Origin: Cavenderia fasciculata
Taxonomy: Eukaryota; Evosea; Eumycetozoa; Acytosteliales; Cavenderiaceae
DNA: 64,000 nucleotides
Assembly: GCF_000203815.1 (NCBI RefSeq)
Contig: NW_004457734.1
Span: 379,233-443,232 of the forward strand
Direction of reading: 5' to 3'
Within the stretch, counting starts at the first letter, position 1, and every line of letters begins with the position of its first letter. Made by a program: the position numbers and the translations under genes. The notes under the pieces are model-generated. The model was given only the letters and a program-made list of their open reading frames with translations. It ran no database searches and was not told the DNA's origin. Below are positions 12,143 to 23,581 of this stretch, in pieces.

Positions 12143-14528
12143 TAATAATAATAGGGTTTGATATGATCATCATATTAAAACAAACAAAAAAAACAATAAA
12201 TATTTATTCTTTTTAAAAGAGTCAATGAAAAATCGATGCATGCATATTCACTCATTCCACGTACAAGACGAACCACCCACACAACATTGTGGTGTCCCCA
12301 TCCCCCATCCACACCCATTCGTCAGTCATGTGTGATCGAGATCGGGAACTGTGAATCTGAGATGGGTGTGGAACCAAACCTTTTGTCATAAAAATAGTTT
12401 TTTTAATTTATTATTAATTTTTTTTTTATTTTTTCATTGGCGTAAACATTCAGTGCCCCTAACCGACGACTGATCAATCAGAAGAGGAGTGTCACACACA
12501 CAACGATAGTATTCATCACTATCACTATCACTACACAGTCACAATCATTTTCCACCTCCTTCCTCATTCCTCATCCCCCACAACACCAGTAATATTACTT
12601 TTTACATTGTACTACTTCCTACCTATTTATAAGCGTAAAATACACTTCAAGTCGATATTGATCACAACCTCCTTTATAACAACAATAGATAACTTGATAA
12701 CCAAAGTGTAGTGTTTTTATAAAAACGTAAGTTTGATAGTCAACCAACCAAATCAACCAAATCTATCAACAATATACAGATACAGAGAATCAGTCAACTC
12801 TAAAGAAAAGGTTTCCCTCAAAGAGAGACTTTTAATGCACGGCACACGCTTTCTCTTGGCTCACACACACCCACAATAGAATCTTATCACGTGAAAAATC
12901 GTGATGGTATTGTCATGTGCAATGAAATCAGCACACATTCCTAACAACACTTATAATCAGCGGGTCGTGGTTCAGGTTCATTATTATAATATATACTCCC
13001 TATCAGTTTTAAGCTTTAAACCCACCCCCCCTCTCATCCCATATCTATTTATCTATCAATGTTTTTTTAAGCAAGCAATGAATAGAAGAGAGCAAACACA
13101 GTCATTATTAATGAATATGACTATGACATACAGTAGTCAATCAATTAACCAACCTTGACAAAGTTGTGTTTTTAGCATCGATCATCATCACTATCACCAT
13201 CATCACATTGTTCAGTTGATTCATTTGTTTATCGATCAGACTGATCAATCAAACAATAACAGTAACAGTATAGTAAACAAACAAACAATTATAATAATTT
13301 TAAAAAGAAGGAAAGAGTATTTATTCTTGTATCGATAGAAGGAATCATACGACGATACCGACCGCGCCCGATAAAAATTATTGGAACCTGCAACAACAAA
13401 CAAAAGTAGGAATTGGTTAATTGAAAAAACAGATGGCCAAATCCACCAATCCCTTACCCATCCCCCCACAACAACAATATTAACAACGCAACAAGAAAAC
13501 AAGCAATACTAGTGACCGACAACGAACAACCAATCAGGTGGGAGTCATTCTTCTTCACTCCTCCTCTTCATCCACTTCCTCTTTCTTTCGATCACCGTTT
13601 TTTACTCTTTTTGGTAATTTAATAATATGATTTAAAAATCATTTTATTATTAAATTCAACGACAACGAAGATATATATATATATACCTCAAAAATAACAA
13701 CAACAACAAACAAAAAATGATGGTGATGATGTATGAATGGAAGATTGGAAGCTGGAAAAAAGGGTTGGGTGTGGGGGTTTCAATAACAATGTGTTATGTG
13801 TGTGTTTTCAATCCCAATGTTTGACATGACACCCACAAAGAATTCAGATATATGACACAATGTTTAGTGATGATAGGGTTGTTAATAATAATAATAATAA
13901 TAATAACACAGAAAACCTCGAACTTGACAACACCATTTCTAAATTTTATATCATCAGCTGTTAGTGTTACTGTTTGTTGTTGTTGTTGTTGTGAATGAAT
14001 ACAAAAAAACACAACATACATACATACACACAAACAAAAAAACTGTAGTACTGTTTGTTACAACAGTTGTTTATTTTATTTTTATATCGGACGGACAGAC
14101 AGACATACAGACTGACATACCGACAAACTGACCTATAGCAACGTTGGATCCATCTGTTCTCCACAAACACACAGTCACTCACACAAACATACAATAACAA
14201 TAACCAAACCTACTACTCCTACTATTATCTATCGCTCACCTCTCTTACCTCTAATTTATTGAATTCAATCACTATTTTACAATCAATCAATCAATCAATT
14301 AATCAATCAATCATCCATTAATCCAACAACAATTATTAATAATCTTGCCTTTTTTTTTACCTTTTACCTTTTAGCCAAAAAATTTATTTATTAGATTTCC
14401 AGACACAAACACAACAAAAACAAACAAAAACACAGACAGGCAAAAAAAAAAAACTATTTATTTGTAAATTAGATTTTTAGAACAACAACAAGAGATATTC
14501 CAAATTAAATTAGTAGATCGATATCAAA
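12143..14528. other. Long intergenic region
   Basis: This stretch of about 2.4 kb has no convincing gene. It contains two G/C-richer patches (12240-12380 and 12450-12560, with ACACAC and CACTATCAC repeats), a GTAAGT donor-like site near 12728, a CAGACAGACATACAG-type microsatellite at 14090-14135, and A/T-rich DNA leading to the F-BAR/RhoGAP gene. A short minus-strand stretch at about 13306-13389 has unusual codon-like GC content (CGACCGCGCCCG) and is discussed as a finding. The final 400 bases are the likely promoter and leader of the 14529 gene. Confidence 0.5.
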
Positions 14529-17500
14529 ATGACATTAGAACATCAAAATCCAGTCTCATGTCCAGACATTGGCATTTTGGTAAATATTAATAATCAGATC
14601 TCTCCAATCTTTTTATTTTTGGAATTTGCTAATCTTTCTTTTTTTAATAATATTTGTAGGAAGGATTTGATTCATTTTGTAAATCAGCTGATAAAGAAAT
14701 AGGTTATTTGAGAGATCTTTCTAAATTTTATAGAAAGAGAGCACTCATTGAAGACGAATATGCAAAGAATCTTTCGAGGTTGATTTCCAAACACGAAGTG
14801 GAACCAACCATTGGAGAAAAATTACGACAAAGTTGGGAGCAAATCAAAAAGGAGACACTCTCCCATTCGACATTTCACGATCAAATATCACAATCCCTAA
14901 ATACTACCATTGCTGAACCTATTGAAGGTAAAGAAATAGAAAAATATAAATATAAATATAATCATACTGAATACTAATATTTATTTATTTTTTTTATTTT
15001 TTTTTATAAAGGATTAATAATGGATTTGGAACAAAAATATAAAAATATATCGATTGAAGGAAACAAATATAGAGAAGCATATATTGATGCAGTTTATAAA
15101 TTAAGAAAGACTAAATTGGTGTGTGACAGGTACTCTAAAGAAGTGATGGATATGACTAGCAATATGCCAGTGACTGGACAACACGGAAACACGACGATGA
15201 AATTAAGCAGTGAAACGCAACGTGTGCAAAAGCGAGCACTCAAGACTGCACAGGAAATGGTTAAAGCTGACAAGGACTATCGTGCAGCTATCCACGACAC
15301 CAACTCTCACCAATTGGCATCAATCTCTGAGAATCTACCCAAGATCATGGCGGAATTGCAACGTGCAGAAGTCGCCAAAATTCACTTGATCAAACAAAAC
15401 TTTATTAGATATTTTTCAACCTTTGTAAATAACGATCACTCACAAGACCAACGAGTCAATGGTATCTTGAGCAGTCTTCAAGCTATCAATGCCGAAGAAG
15501 AGATACAACAATTTATCAGAGCCAATAATCTCATACGTCCACCTCCCTCTCCTTTTGTTTACGAACCTTTTGATGAAAAGAAAGCAGCACATCAAAATGG
15601 TAGTCATCACAACCATCATGATTCCGCTCAAGATGCGATAGTGTCACAGGGATCAGTTGCAGTGGCACCAGAAACAAACAAGGATGTCAAAAAATCATGG
15701 AGATTGTCTAGAATTGGATCATCTCTCAATGTATCAAACAATAACAGCAGCAGTAGTAGTAGTAGTAATGACAAGAAGGGTAGTAAATCAAGTTCCTCCT
15801 CATCTAAACTCACCAACCCAATGTACTCATTTACCAACAAAATTGGAGAAATCATGGCTCTCCAACAACGTGTGTACCCCAAGTTGGAAGTACCCATTGT
15901 ACTGGTCCACCTCAAACGAAAGTTATTAGAGACTGATGCTTTCAAAGCAGAAGGTATCTTTAGAGTTCCAGGCAATATTATCGATATCAACAATGGAAAA
16001 AAGAAATTAGAAGAGGGTAATTTTGATCTCGACTCTGACAATGTTTATAATATCTCTTCAATCCTTAAATTATGGTTAAGAGATTTAAAGGATTCTTTAA
16101 TTCCAACTTCACTATAGTATGTTAGAAAGAAAAAATTAATAGAAAAATAATTATTAATGTTATTTTATTTTTTTTTTACTTTCCAAGTGACCAATGTATA
16201 ATGTTTAAAAATGAAAAGGATATTATGGATATATTTGCATCGTTGCCAATGTGTAATCAAAAGGCATTGTCGTATATTTTGAGGATGATTCAGTTTGGAA
16301 CAAAGACAGAGAATGTGTGCACGTCAATGATGGATTGCAATAATTATGCAACTGTATTTTCACCGTGTTTCTTGAGATCGCCATACTCGGATCCATCGAT
16401 TGTATTGGGTAATCTCAACAAGGAAAAGGAGTTTGCCAAGCTCCTTATTGAACATCACAAGCCACTCGAGGTCGATGACTCTGCCGAGGCGTGTATGCCA
16501 ATTGGCTCGGATGGCACTACTGCCAATGTCAACATGGTACCCATTTCACCGAGTCGTTCAACCAACACGAGTAAACTACCAGCTGTCCAGCAAATGCTCC
16601 AACCACTCGTCACACCCAAAACATCATCCTCCTCATCACCTTCAGCCAAAGATTCACTGGTTATTCAACAAAAGAAACAGTTAAATAACCAAATCCAACT
16701 ATTGAAGCAACAACAGCAACAACAGCAACAGCAAGACTCACAACAACAACAACAACAGCAACAACCACAAGTACAAGTACCAGAGTCTCCCACATTCGCA
16801 TCGTCAACTTCGTCGTCGCCATTGTCGTCGTCGTCGGCATCTGCAGTTGTCCAGTTGCTCCCATCGTCGGTTATCCAGCAACAACAACATCTTCATCAAT
16901 CCGACTCGCCCAATTTGACACCACTCTCCTCGAGCCCGTCGACTGGCAGCTCATCCTCTCCATTAATGTCCACGCCATCTAAAATGGATATAAATAGCTC
17001 GAGCGCCATTTCCACGCCTGCTCCAGCTGAATCCTCAGTTGTCCTCTCTCCATACACTGATATCCCACAACGCGCCGATTCTTCCTCCAATGAGCCCATC
17101 GAGATATTGTCGCCTGGTGAAGTCAAGAAACGTGCGACCAACGACTATGACCGCATCCAAGAAGAGGTCAAGCAGATGATCGATGACAATCACGTCACTG
17201 TCAACCAAATCTACTCGGACCTAACCACTAATATTAACCTCGACGCCATCTCGACCTACTCTGCCATGAAATGTAGTCATGCACTTTTCAAGTTTACAAA
17301 CTCACTTGAACAACACCTCGTGTCGGTACTTGGACTATCGCGCCAGGCCATTATCGATGGTATCAAGCGTAATGCATTTGTGTCGCCACCAGCTATCCGT
17401 TTCAAGGTGCCTAGATCGGTCGCACCCCACATTACACCTGAGCAGCTGCGTGTAGACTCTGTCGAGTTGTTAAAATCGTGGTTGCAACTCGTTACAGTAT

Positions 17501-18519
17501 GTGTCAACCGTTGTAACCAGTATCTCTGCTTCTTGGGTGGTATTGTCATGCGTATGCATTCTCCGGAAACCCTGCAATCAATCATTGACGTGGTCAAGAT
17601 TGCTGCCGACCTCATCATCACACCGGTCTCGCTCCAGGGACCTGCCGACCGTGCACTCACATTTGAACAGTCTGAGCTATTCATTGAAAAGACTATGCAG
17701 CTGTTCCAACCAATCATCGCATTCAACATGATCTCTGAGCTTGATCTCGATCAAATGTCACCTGTTCCCACCCCTGTAGGAGTACAGGAATCACAATTAT
17801 CATCACCAGTATCACCCATTTCAATACCACTTGAAACATTAAAGTTGGAGCAAGAGGAGGAACTTCTTGACCAAGATGACGATGACGACGAAGAAGATGA
17901 TTTAATCACACGTCACAACCGTAGCAACAATCTTCAAAAACAATTTGAACAACAACAAAAAGATACTGGAGCCAACAATGCACTGGCCAAGCAAAACGAA
18001 TTGCTCTTGCAAAGACACCGAAATGAAAGTTTGAAAAACGAGATGTTGGCATTGGTCACCAAAATGAACTTTAGAAAACAACGTATAGTCGATGACCAAA
18101 AGACTGTCGATGTCGAGACACAAAACACATTCAAGGCGTATGCCAAACAAGCTATTTTGTTGAAACGTGACATGGACAAGTTTGTAGTCGACCACGCTAT
18201 CCCCATCCAGGATAATATCACTTTGCCATTAATCAATGGCACCAACTATAATACCAATAACAGTAATAATAACAGCTCTTCATCATCACCAGTATCACCA
18301 ACCAAATCAACAGATACTTTTACCAATATTTGCATGGTCACTGTAGCATACCTTGAAAGAATTGTCATCATCCTAAAGAACCTCTGGATGTTTGTTGACA
18401 ACTTGCAATTGCAACAAGACCAAGGTAATAATTTACATCAATTAATAACTGTATTAATTAACGATCTAAATGTTATTTGTAACAAGGTAACACCAATATC
18501 ATCTTCCATTGTACAATAA
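14529..18519 (+). CDS. F-BAR and RhoGAP domain protein (mgp-like)
   Basis: Four exons, 14529-14579, 14660-14927, 15012-16116 and 16188-18519, give 1251 residues with all frames consistent. Residues about 10-290 form an F-BAR/FCH membrane-curving region (LRDLSKFYRKRALIEDEYAK is the typical FCH helix). Residues about 385-560 are a RhoGAP domain, with the arginine finger in AEGIFRVPGN and the LKLWLRDLKDSLIP helix, so it should speed GTP hydrolysis by Rho/Rac proteins at membranes. Then come a Q-rich tract, serine-rich low complexity, and a 250-residue helical C-terminal region with an acidic DDDDDEEDD patch. The order matches the dictyostelid mgp family (FCH plus RhoGAP); which member is not decided. 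The 3-prime end faces the carrier gene with 55 bases between stop codons. Part of its C-terminal region is copied in the 42 kb mosaic. Confidence 0.9.
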
Positions 18520-18574
18520 TATAATAAAGTCTACTATTTACTATTATCTTATCTATTTATTATTATCTAATTTG

Positions 18575-19718
18575 TTATTTGTTATTATTATCTAATAAAT
18601 AAAGTATACCTTCAAAAGTGAAAAAATTAATCGATACAGTTGGAATTACTTTTAGGTAGGCAGGTTTGATACCCAAGTAGAGAGATGATACTCCTTCGTC
18701 TTTGACCATTCTATAGATGGTATGTAAAAAGTTTCGATAGACGATGGGAGTGTTGTTGTAGCCTTGCATCATCAAACGTCGTTTGACTACATCCAACGGG
18801 TATAGTACAGTCATCGCAAATGCACCGGATATGGCACCGTGCACTACTGACCACGACACTGCAATCTTTGGTTGTCCTGTCATATATCCAGTTACATCTT
18901 TACAAGTTTCATAGGCAAAAAAGTTGAGTGCTGAAAACGGTGCCACATTTAATATACCTGCAGACATGCCTCTAAATAGACCTGCCACTCCATTCTCTTT
19001 TACCACTGTTGCAAGTGTCCCTATAATACCTCTATATCGATCACCATGTATTTGTACCGACAACTGTGTCTTTACAACTTCTAATGGATAAGTTGCTACA
19101 ACCGATGTCACTCCAGCACATGCTCCTGCCCATAATTTATGTGATGATAATTTAACCGTCGTCGAAGAGGAAGATGTTGAATTGTCTTCTTTTATTAATA
19201 TCTACAACAAGAAAAGAAGCAATTATCAGTCACAATGACTATCTATCATTACTACTCCTACTTTTACATACACCTTTAAAGAATTCATATGAAGAGAAAC
19301 GAATGGCAGATTGAGGAGCTGCTTTAATTACATTTGCAAGGTTTCCTTTAAATAAACCTCTTATTCCTTCTTCAATCCATATTGTTCTAAGACCAGGTAT
19401 AATATTATTATATTTAGTTCCACTATTCATTAATGGTTGTATCTAAGATTGATTGGTTGACTGATTGTTAATAATCGATAGTTCTCTTGTTTGTTTGTTG
19501 TGTTTGTTCATTCATACTTGATTCAATATCTTTAATCTCTCCAAAGGTGCAGTTAAAGTTCTTGATACTATACCTGCAAATGCACCAGCCACTAGATATC
19601 TATTTGCAGGTCCTATCCACGACAACATTTTATTCTTGACTTGGGGTGGTGTTGTTGATGTTGGTACAGTAGTACTATCTACATTGATTGTCTTGTCTAT
19701 ATTGTTGTTGCTTGACAT
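18575..19718 (-). CDS. Mitochondrial substrate carrier family (SLC25) protein
   Basis: Three exons, 19718-19518, 19442-19272 and 19201-18575, all phase 0, give 332 residues, normal for the family. The three carrier signatures PX[DE]XX[KR] are present: TAPLERLKI near residue 57, TYPLEVVKTQL near 165 and LYPLDVVKRRL near 257, each followed by the amphipathic GxxxG-rich helix pattern (RGLFKGN, GLFRGM, SLYLG). The N-terminal 30 residues are polar, without calcium-binding EF-hands. The sequence around the first repeat resembles adenine-nucleotide/CoA-type carriers (SLC25A24/42 group), but the substrate is not established. It should sit in the inner mitochondrial membrane. The donor of exon 2 could be read as GTGTAT or GTATGT; frame and the copy at 41.8 kb favour the latter. 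Confidence 0.9.
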
Positions 19719-19890
19719 TCTTTGTATCTCTATGTATCTGTATGTATCTCTATCCCCCTTTACACGAGATATATGCCAAAGAATGAATGACAGCTAAATT
19801 ACATTTTAAAAGAATGAAGATCGTCCGACTTGTTCAATAAAAAATCTTTAATTATTAATTAATTATTGAAGTATTATAATTATAACAAAT

Positions 19891-21492
19891 ATGACTACAA
19901 CTACAACATTTCATTCAATATTTAGATCGATATACATTAGACAATTGATATTCAACCAAATAAGTAGTATATCAAAACAATTGTATAATGATGGTAGTTT
20001 TAGTGATGATATTAGACAACGACGATCATTAAAGGGTAGAGATATCATCAAATTACCTTGTTTCGATATGATATCAATCTTTGCAATGCCTTGGCAGTTT
20101 CTATGTCATTATCTACCTAAAGTGATCATAGGTGACGCTAAGTGGATACAACTATTATATCAAAGAAAAAGAAAGTTGAATCAATATTGTCAACATCCCA
20201 ATGCAACAATTGGTACACTCGTTCATCTATTGGAATGGTCTCGAGTGGACTTTGATTATTATCTCACTGAACCAAATATTATAGAAAGGACCACAAAACG
20301 AGATATATTGGAATATATGGTCAAGAGATGTCTTGGTCGTAGTGGAGAGTATAAAACACTTCTTTCAAAAGCTATGGAGGTGGCGTGTATGAATGGGTAT
20401 CTAGAGATTGTCAAGTTGATAGGCCCCATCAAAGACATAAAACTAGACACAACAGCAATGGACAATGCTTGTAGTAACGGATTCATTGACATTGTAAAGT
20501 ATTTACACGAAAATAGAACTGAAGGTTGTACTACAAATGCTATGGTAAGAAAAGAAAGCAAATTGAAAAAAAGATAATAATAATAATTAATTCTCTCTCT
20601 CTCTCTCTCTCTCTTGTTTTAATCACCATCATTGAATTGTAGGATAACGCTGCAAATCATGGTCATTTAGAAGTTGTAAAGGTTAGTTGGTTGGGTTGGG
20701 TTGATTGATTATAACAAAATTATTAATAACAAAAATTTGTTTGTCTTTTTTTTAAAAATATATATATATATATAGTTTCTTCATTTAAATAGAACTGAAG
20801 GATGCACTGAAAATGCAATGGTAAGAATTCTTTAATGAAATCAAAAGAGACATTAATGTCAATGTAGGATTAATAATTAATCAATTAATTAATTAAATAT
20901 TATAGGATTTTGCAGCAATGAATCACCAATTTGAGATTGTAAAGGTGAGTTGGTCAATCGATATATATATAAATGAGAACCAATGTATAATATGAGACAT
21001 TTCAATATTAACACAAAAAATATAATATCCAAAAAAAATACTATACTATAATAGTTTCTTCATTTTAATAGAACTGAAGGTGCAACTGCCAGTGCTATAG
21101 ATATGGCAGCTGATAATGGTGTCTTGGATAATGTAAAGTTCCTTTCTGAGCATCGTAGTGAAGGTGCAACTACAAATGCTATGGATTGGGCATCTTCAAA
21201 TGGTCACTATGAAGTTGTAAAGTATCTACATGAGCATCGTAGTGAAGGTGCAACCACCAATGCTATGGATATGGCAGCTCAAAACGGCCACTTTGAAATT
21301 GTAAAGTTTCTACATTTCAACAGAAGTGAAGGTGCAACAACCGATGCTATGGATTGGGCAGTTGGAAATGGCCACATTGATATAGTCAAGTTCCTTTACG
21401 AGTATCGAGGTCAAGGTGCATCAACTGATGCTATGGATTTAGCAGCTGAAAATGGCTACATTGAAATTGTACAGTTTCTTCTACCATTATAG
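19891..21492 (+). CDS. Ankyrin-repeat family protein I, lacking the C-terminal module
   Basis: Five exons, 19891-20544, 20643-20681, 20776-20820, 20906-20944 and 21055-21492, all phase 0, give 404 residues. The small exons are 39, 45 and 39 bases: the 39 and 45 base exons are the two halves of one 28-residue repeat. The N-terminal module is complete (FRSIYIRQLIFNQI, GRDIIKLP, FAMPWQF, HPNATIGT). The last exon has five repeats and then stops at FLLPL, so the usual final exon with the ASFLINVRKE and LLENHLK parts is missing. Its tail-to-tail neighbour J is cut in the same way. Possibly functional but truncated. Confidence 0.78.
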
Positions 21493-21663
21493 CATTGGTT
21501 TCACAAAATGTATATGCCAGAATATAGTTATCTATTATTATTAATTTATAGATTACCCCCCCCCAGCTTTATCAAAATATTTTCATAATCGGAAAATAAT
21601 AAATAATAACAAATAAATAATAATAAGTATACTACATTTCTATACACCAGACATTTTATATCT
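21493..21663. other. Short convergent gap between I and J with a C9 run
   Basis: The gap lies where two truncated inverted ankyrin genes meet. It has an uninterrupted run of nine C at 21556-21564, unusual in such AT-rich DNA, then AATAATAAATAA-type sequence that could serve both poly(A) sites. Confidence 0.5.
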
Positions 21664-23288
21664 TTATATTTCTTCAGTACGATGCTCTTGAAGGTACTTT
21701 ACCACTTCAATGTGACCATTTTCAGCTGCTAAATCCAAAGCTTCAGGTGATGCATCATCACCTCTATACTCGTAAAGGAACTTTACAACATCAAAGTGTC
21801 CATTTTCAGCTGCCCAATCCATAGCATTGGTTGATGCACCTTCACCACGATGCTCATGAAGATACTTTACCACTTCAATGTGTCCGTTTTGAGCTGCCAA
21901 ATTCATAGCATCGGTGGTTGCTCCTTCACTACGATGCTCATGAAGATACTTTACCATTTCAATGTGTCCGTTTTGAGCTGCCAAATTCATAGCATCGGTG
22001 GTTGCTCCTTCAGTACGGTGCTCTGAAAGGAACTTTACAACATCAATGTACCCATTCATTGATGCATAATCTATAGCATGGTATGAACAACCTTCAGTTC
22101 TATTAAAATGAAGAAACTATTATTGTTTTGGTTAATATATATAAAAGTAGTAGTAGGACCGACGGTTGTCTATTATTACCAACCAACCAACCAACCAACC
22201 AACCAATCAACCAACCAACTTACTTTAACAATCTCTAAATGTCCTTGACTCGATGCAAAAACCTGCGATCATATGATAAAGAAAGAAAATTAGTAAAATA
22301 AATAAATATTATTTCTTTCTTTCTTTCTTTTAAATTTAGAACCTTACCAATGCATTTTTACTACAACCTTCGGTTCTATTGGAGTGAAGAAACTATTATA
22401 TATATATTATAATTTTTAAAAGGATTAAAGACAATATTATTAGTTTTTAAAAATGTAAATATTTGATGACCAACCAGCCAACTTACCTTTACAATCTCTA
22501 AATAACCATTTCTTGATGCTACATCCTACAATAATAAATGTGATGATGAATGATGATAATTAATTAAATCTAGATTTAACTAAATTCTATATTGCTTAAG
22601 GTCTATATTTTCTTACCATTGCACTTTTACTACAACCTTCAGTTCTATTCTCGTGTAAATATTTTACAATGTCAATGAATCCATTACTACAAGCAGTGTC
22701 CATTGGAATCTGGTTGATAGTTGATGTGTTTAATTTTACATCTTTGATTGAACAAATCGACTTGACAATCTCTAGATACCCATTCATACATGCCACCGCT
22801 ATAGCTTTTGAAAGAAATGTATTATACAGAAAGCGAGAATCTCTAGTATCAGCAGCAGTAGCAGGACATCTCTTGACTATGATATACTCTAATATCTCTT
22901 GATTTATTTTCTTGCCGATACTTGATTCAAGAAGATTAGAATCAAAATCAACAGTCGACCATTCCACCAGACGTTCAAGTGAATCTATCGTTGCATTTGG
23001 ATGATGACAATATCTCTTGATTAACCTTTTTCTTGTTTCCAATGGTATCTGATTACTATCCGATGGTAGATAATGAATCATAAAGTTCCACGGTAACCCA
23101 TATCTTGATATCATTTCAAGATGAGATAATTTGATGATATCTCTTCCTTTTGATGATCGTTGTGGTTGATATTGGCCATCATGACGATACCATTGTTTTG
23201 ATATACTACTAATATGATTGAATATCAGTTGTCTAATGTATATCGACCTGAATAAAGAATGAAATGTAGTTGTAGTAGTAGTCGTCAT
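21664..23288 (-). CDS. Ankyrin-repeat family protein J, lacking the C-terminal module
   Basis: Five minus-strand exons, 23288-22617, 22525-22487, 22392-22348, 22262-22224 and 22116-21664, all phase 0, give 415 residues. The exon sizes 39, 45, 39 match those of its convergent neighbour I exactly, and protein motifs agree closely (LYNTFLSKA, SIKDVKL, ENRTEGC), so I and J are an inverted pair. It opens with a run of threonines and FRSIYIRQLIFNHI. The final exon holds five repeats and ends in YLQEHRTEEI, without the C-terminal module. Only 171 bases separate the stop codons of I and J. It is likely transcribed, but its completeness is doubtful. Confidence 0.78.
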
Positions 23289-23581
23289 ATTTTATCTAAT
23301 TTATTTTATTTAATAGTTTAAACTTTTGTGTTTCTGAGAGAACTCTAAAAAGCCAAAAAAACTTTATTAAGAAGTCAAAGTCGATAGTAATAATAATAAT
23401 AATAATAATTACATCAAAGTGAAGGAGGAAGTTGTTTTTTATAACCCTATATCTTCTGATTATTCTTAAAATTTCAATCCTGATGACCCTACCAACCTAA
23501 ATTCTCAAGTACCACAAATGCATTTATAAACAAACAATTCATCTTTTTTTTTTTTCAACACCAAACATATATTAACAATCA

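Noticed and set aside
13794-14200. Minus-strand frames of 77-79 codons (MCVCMYVVFF, SVCRYVSLYV)
   Set aside because: Translations come from CAGACAGACATAC-type microsatellite and TTG runs; no protein-like domain.
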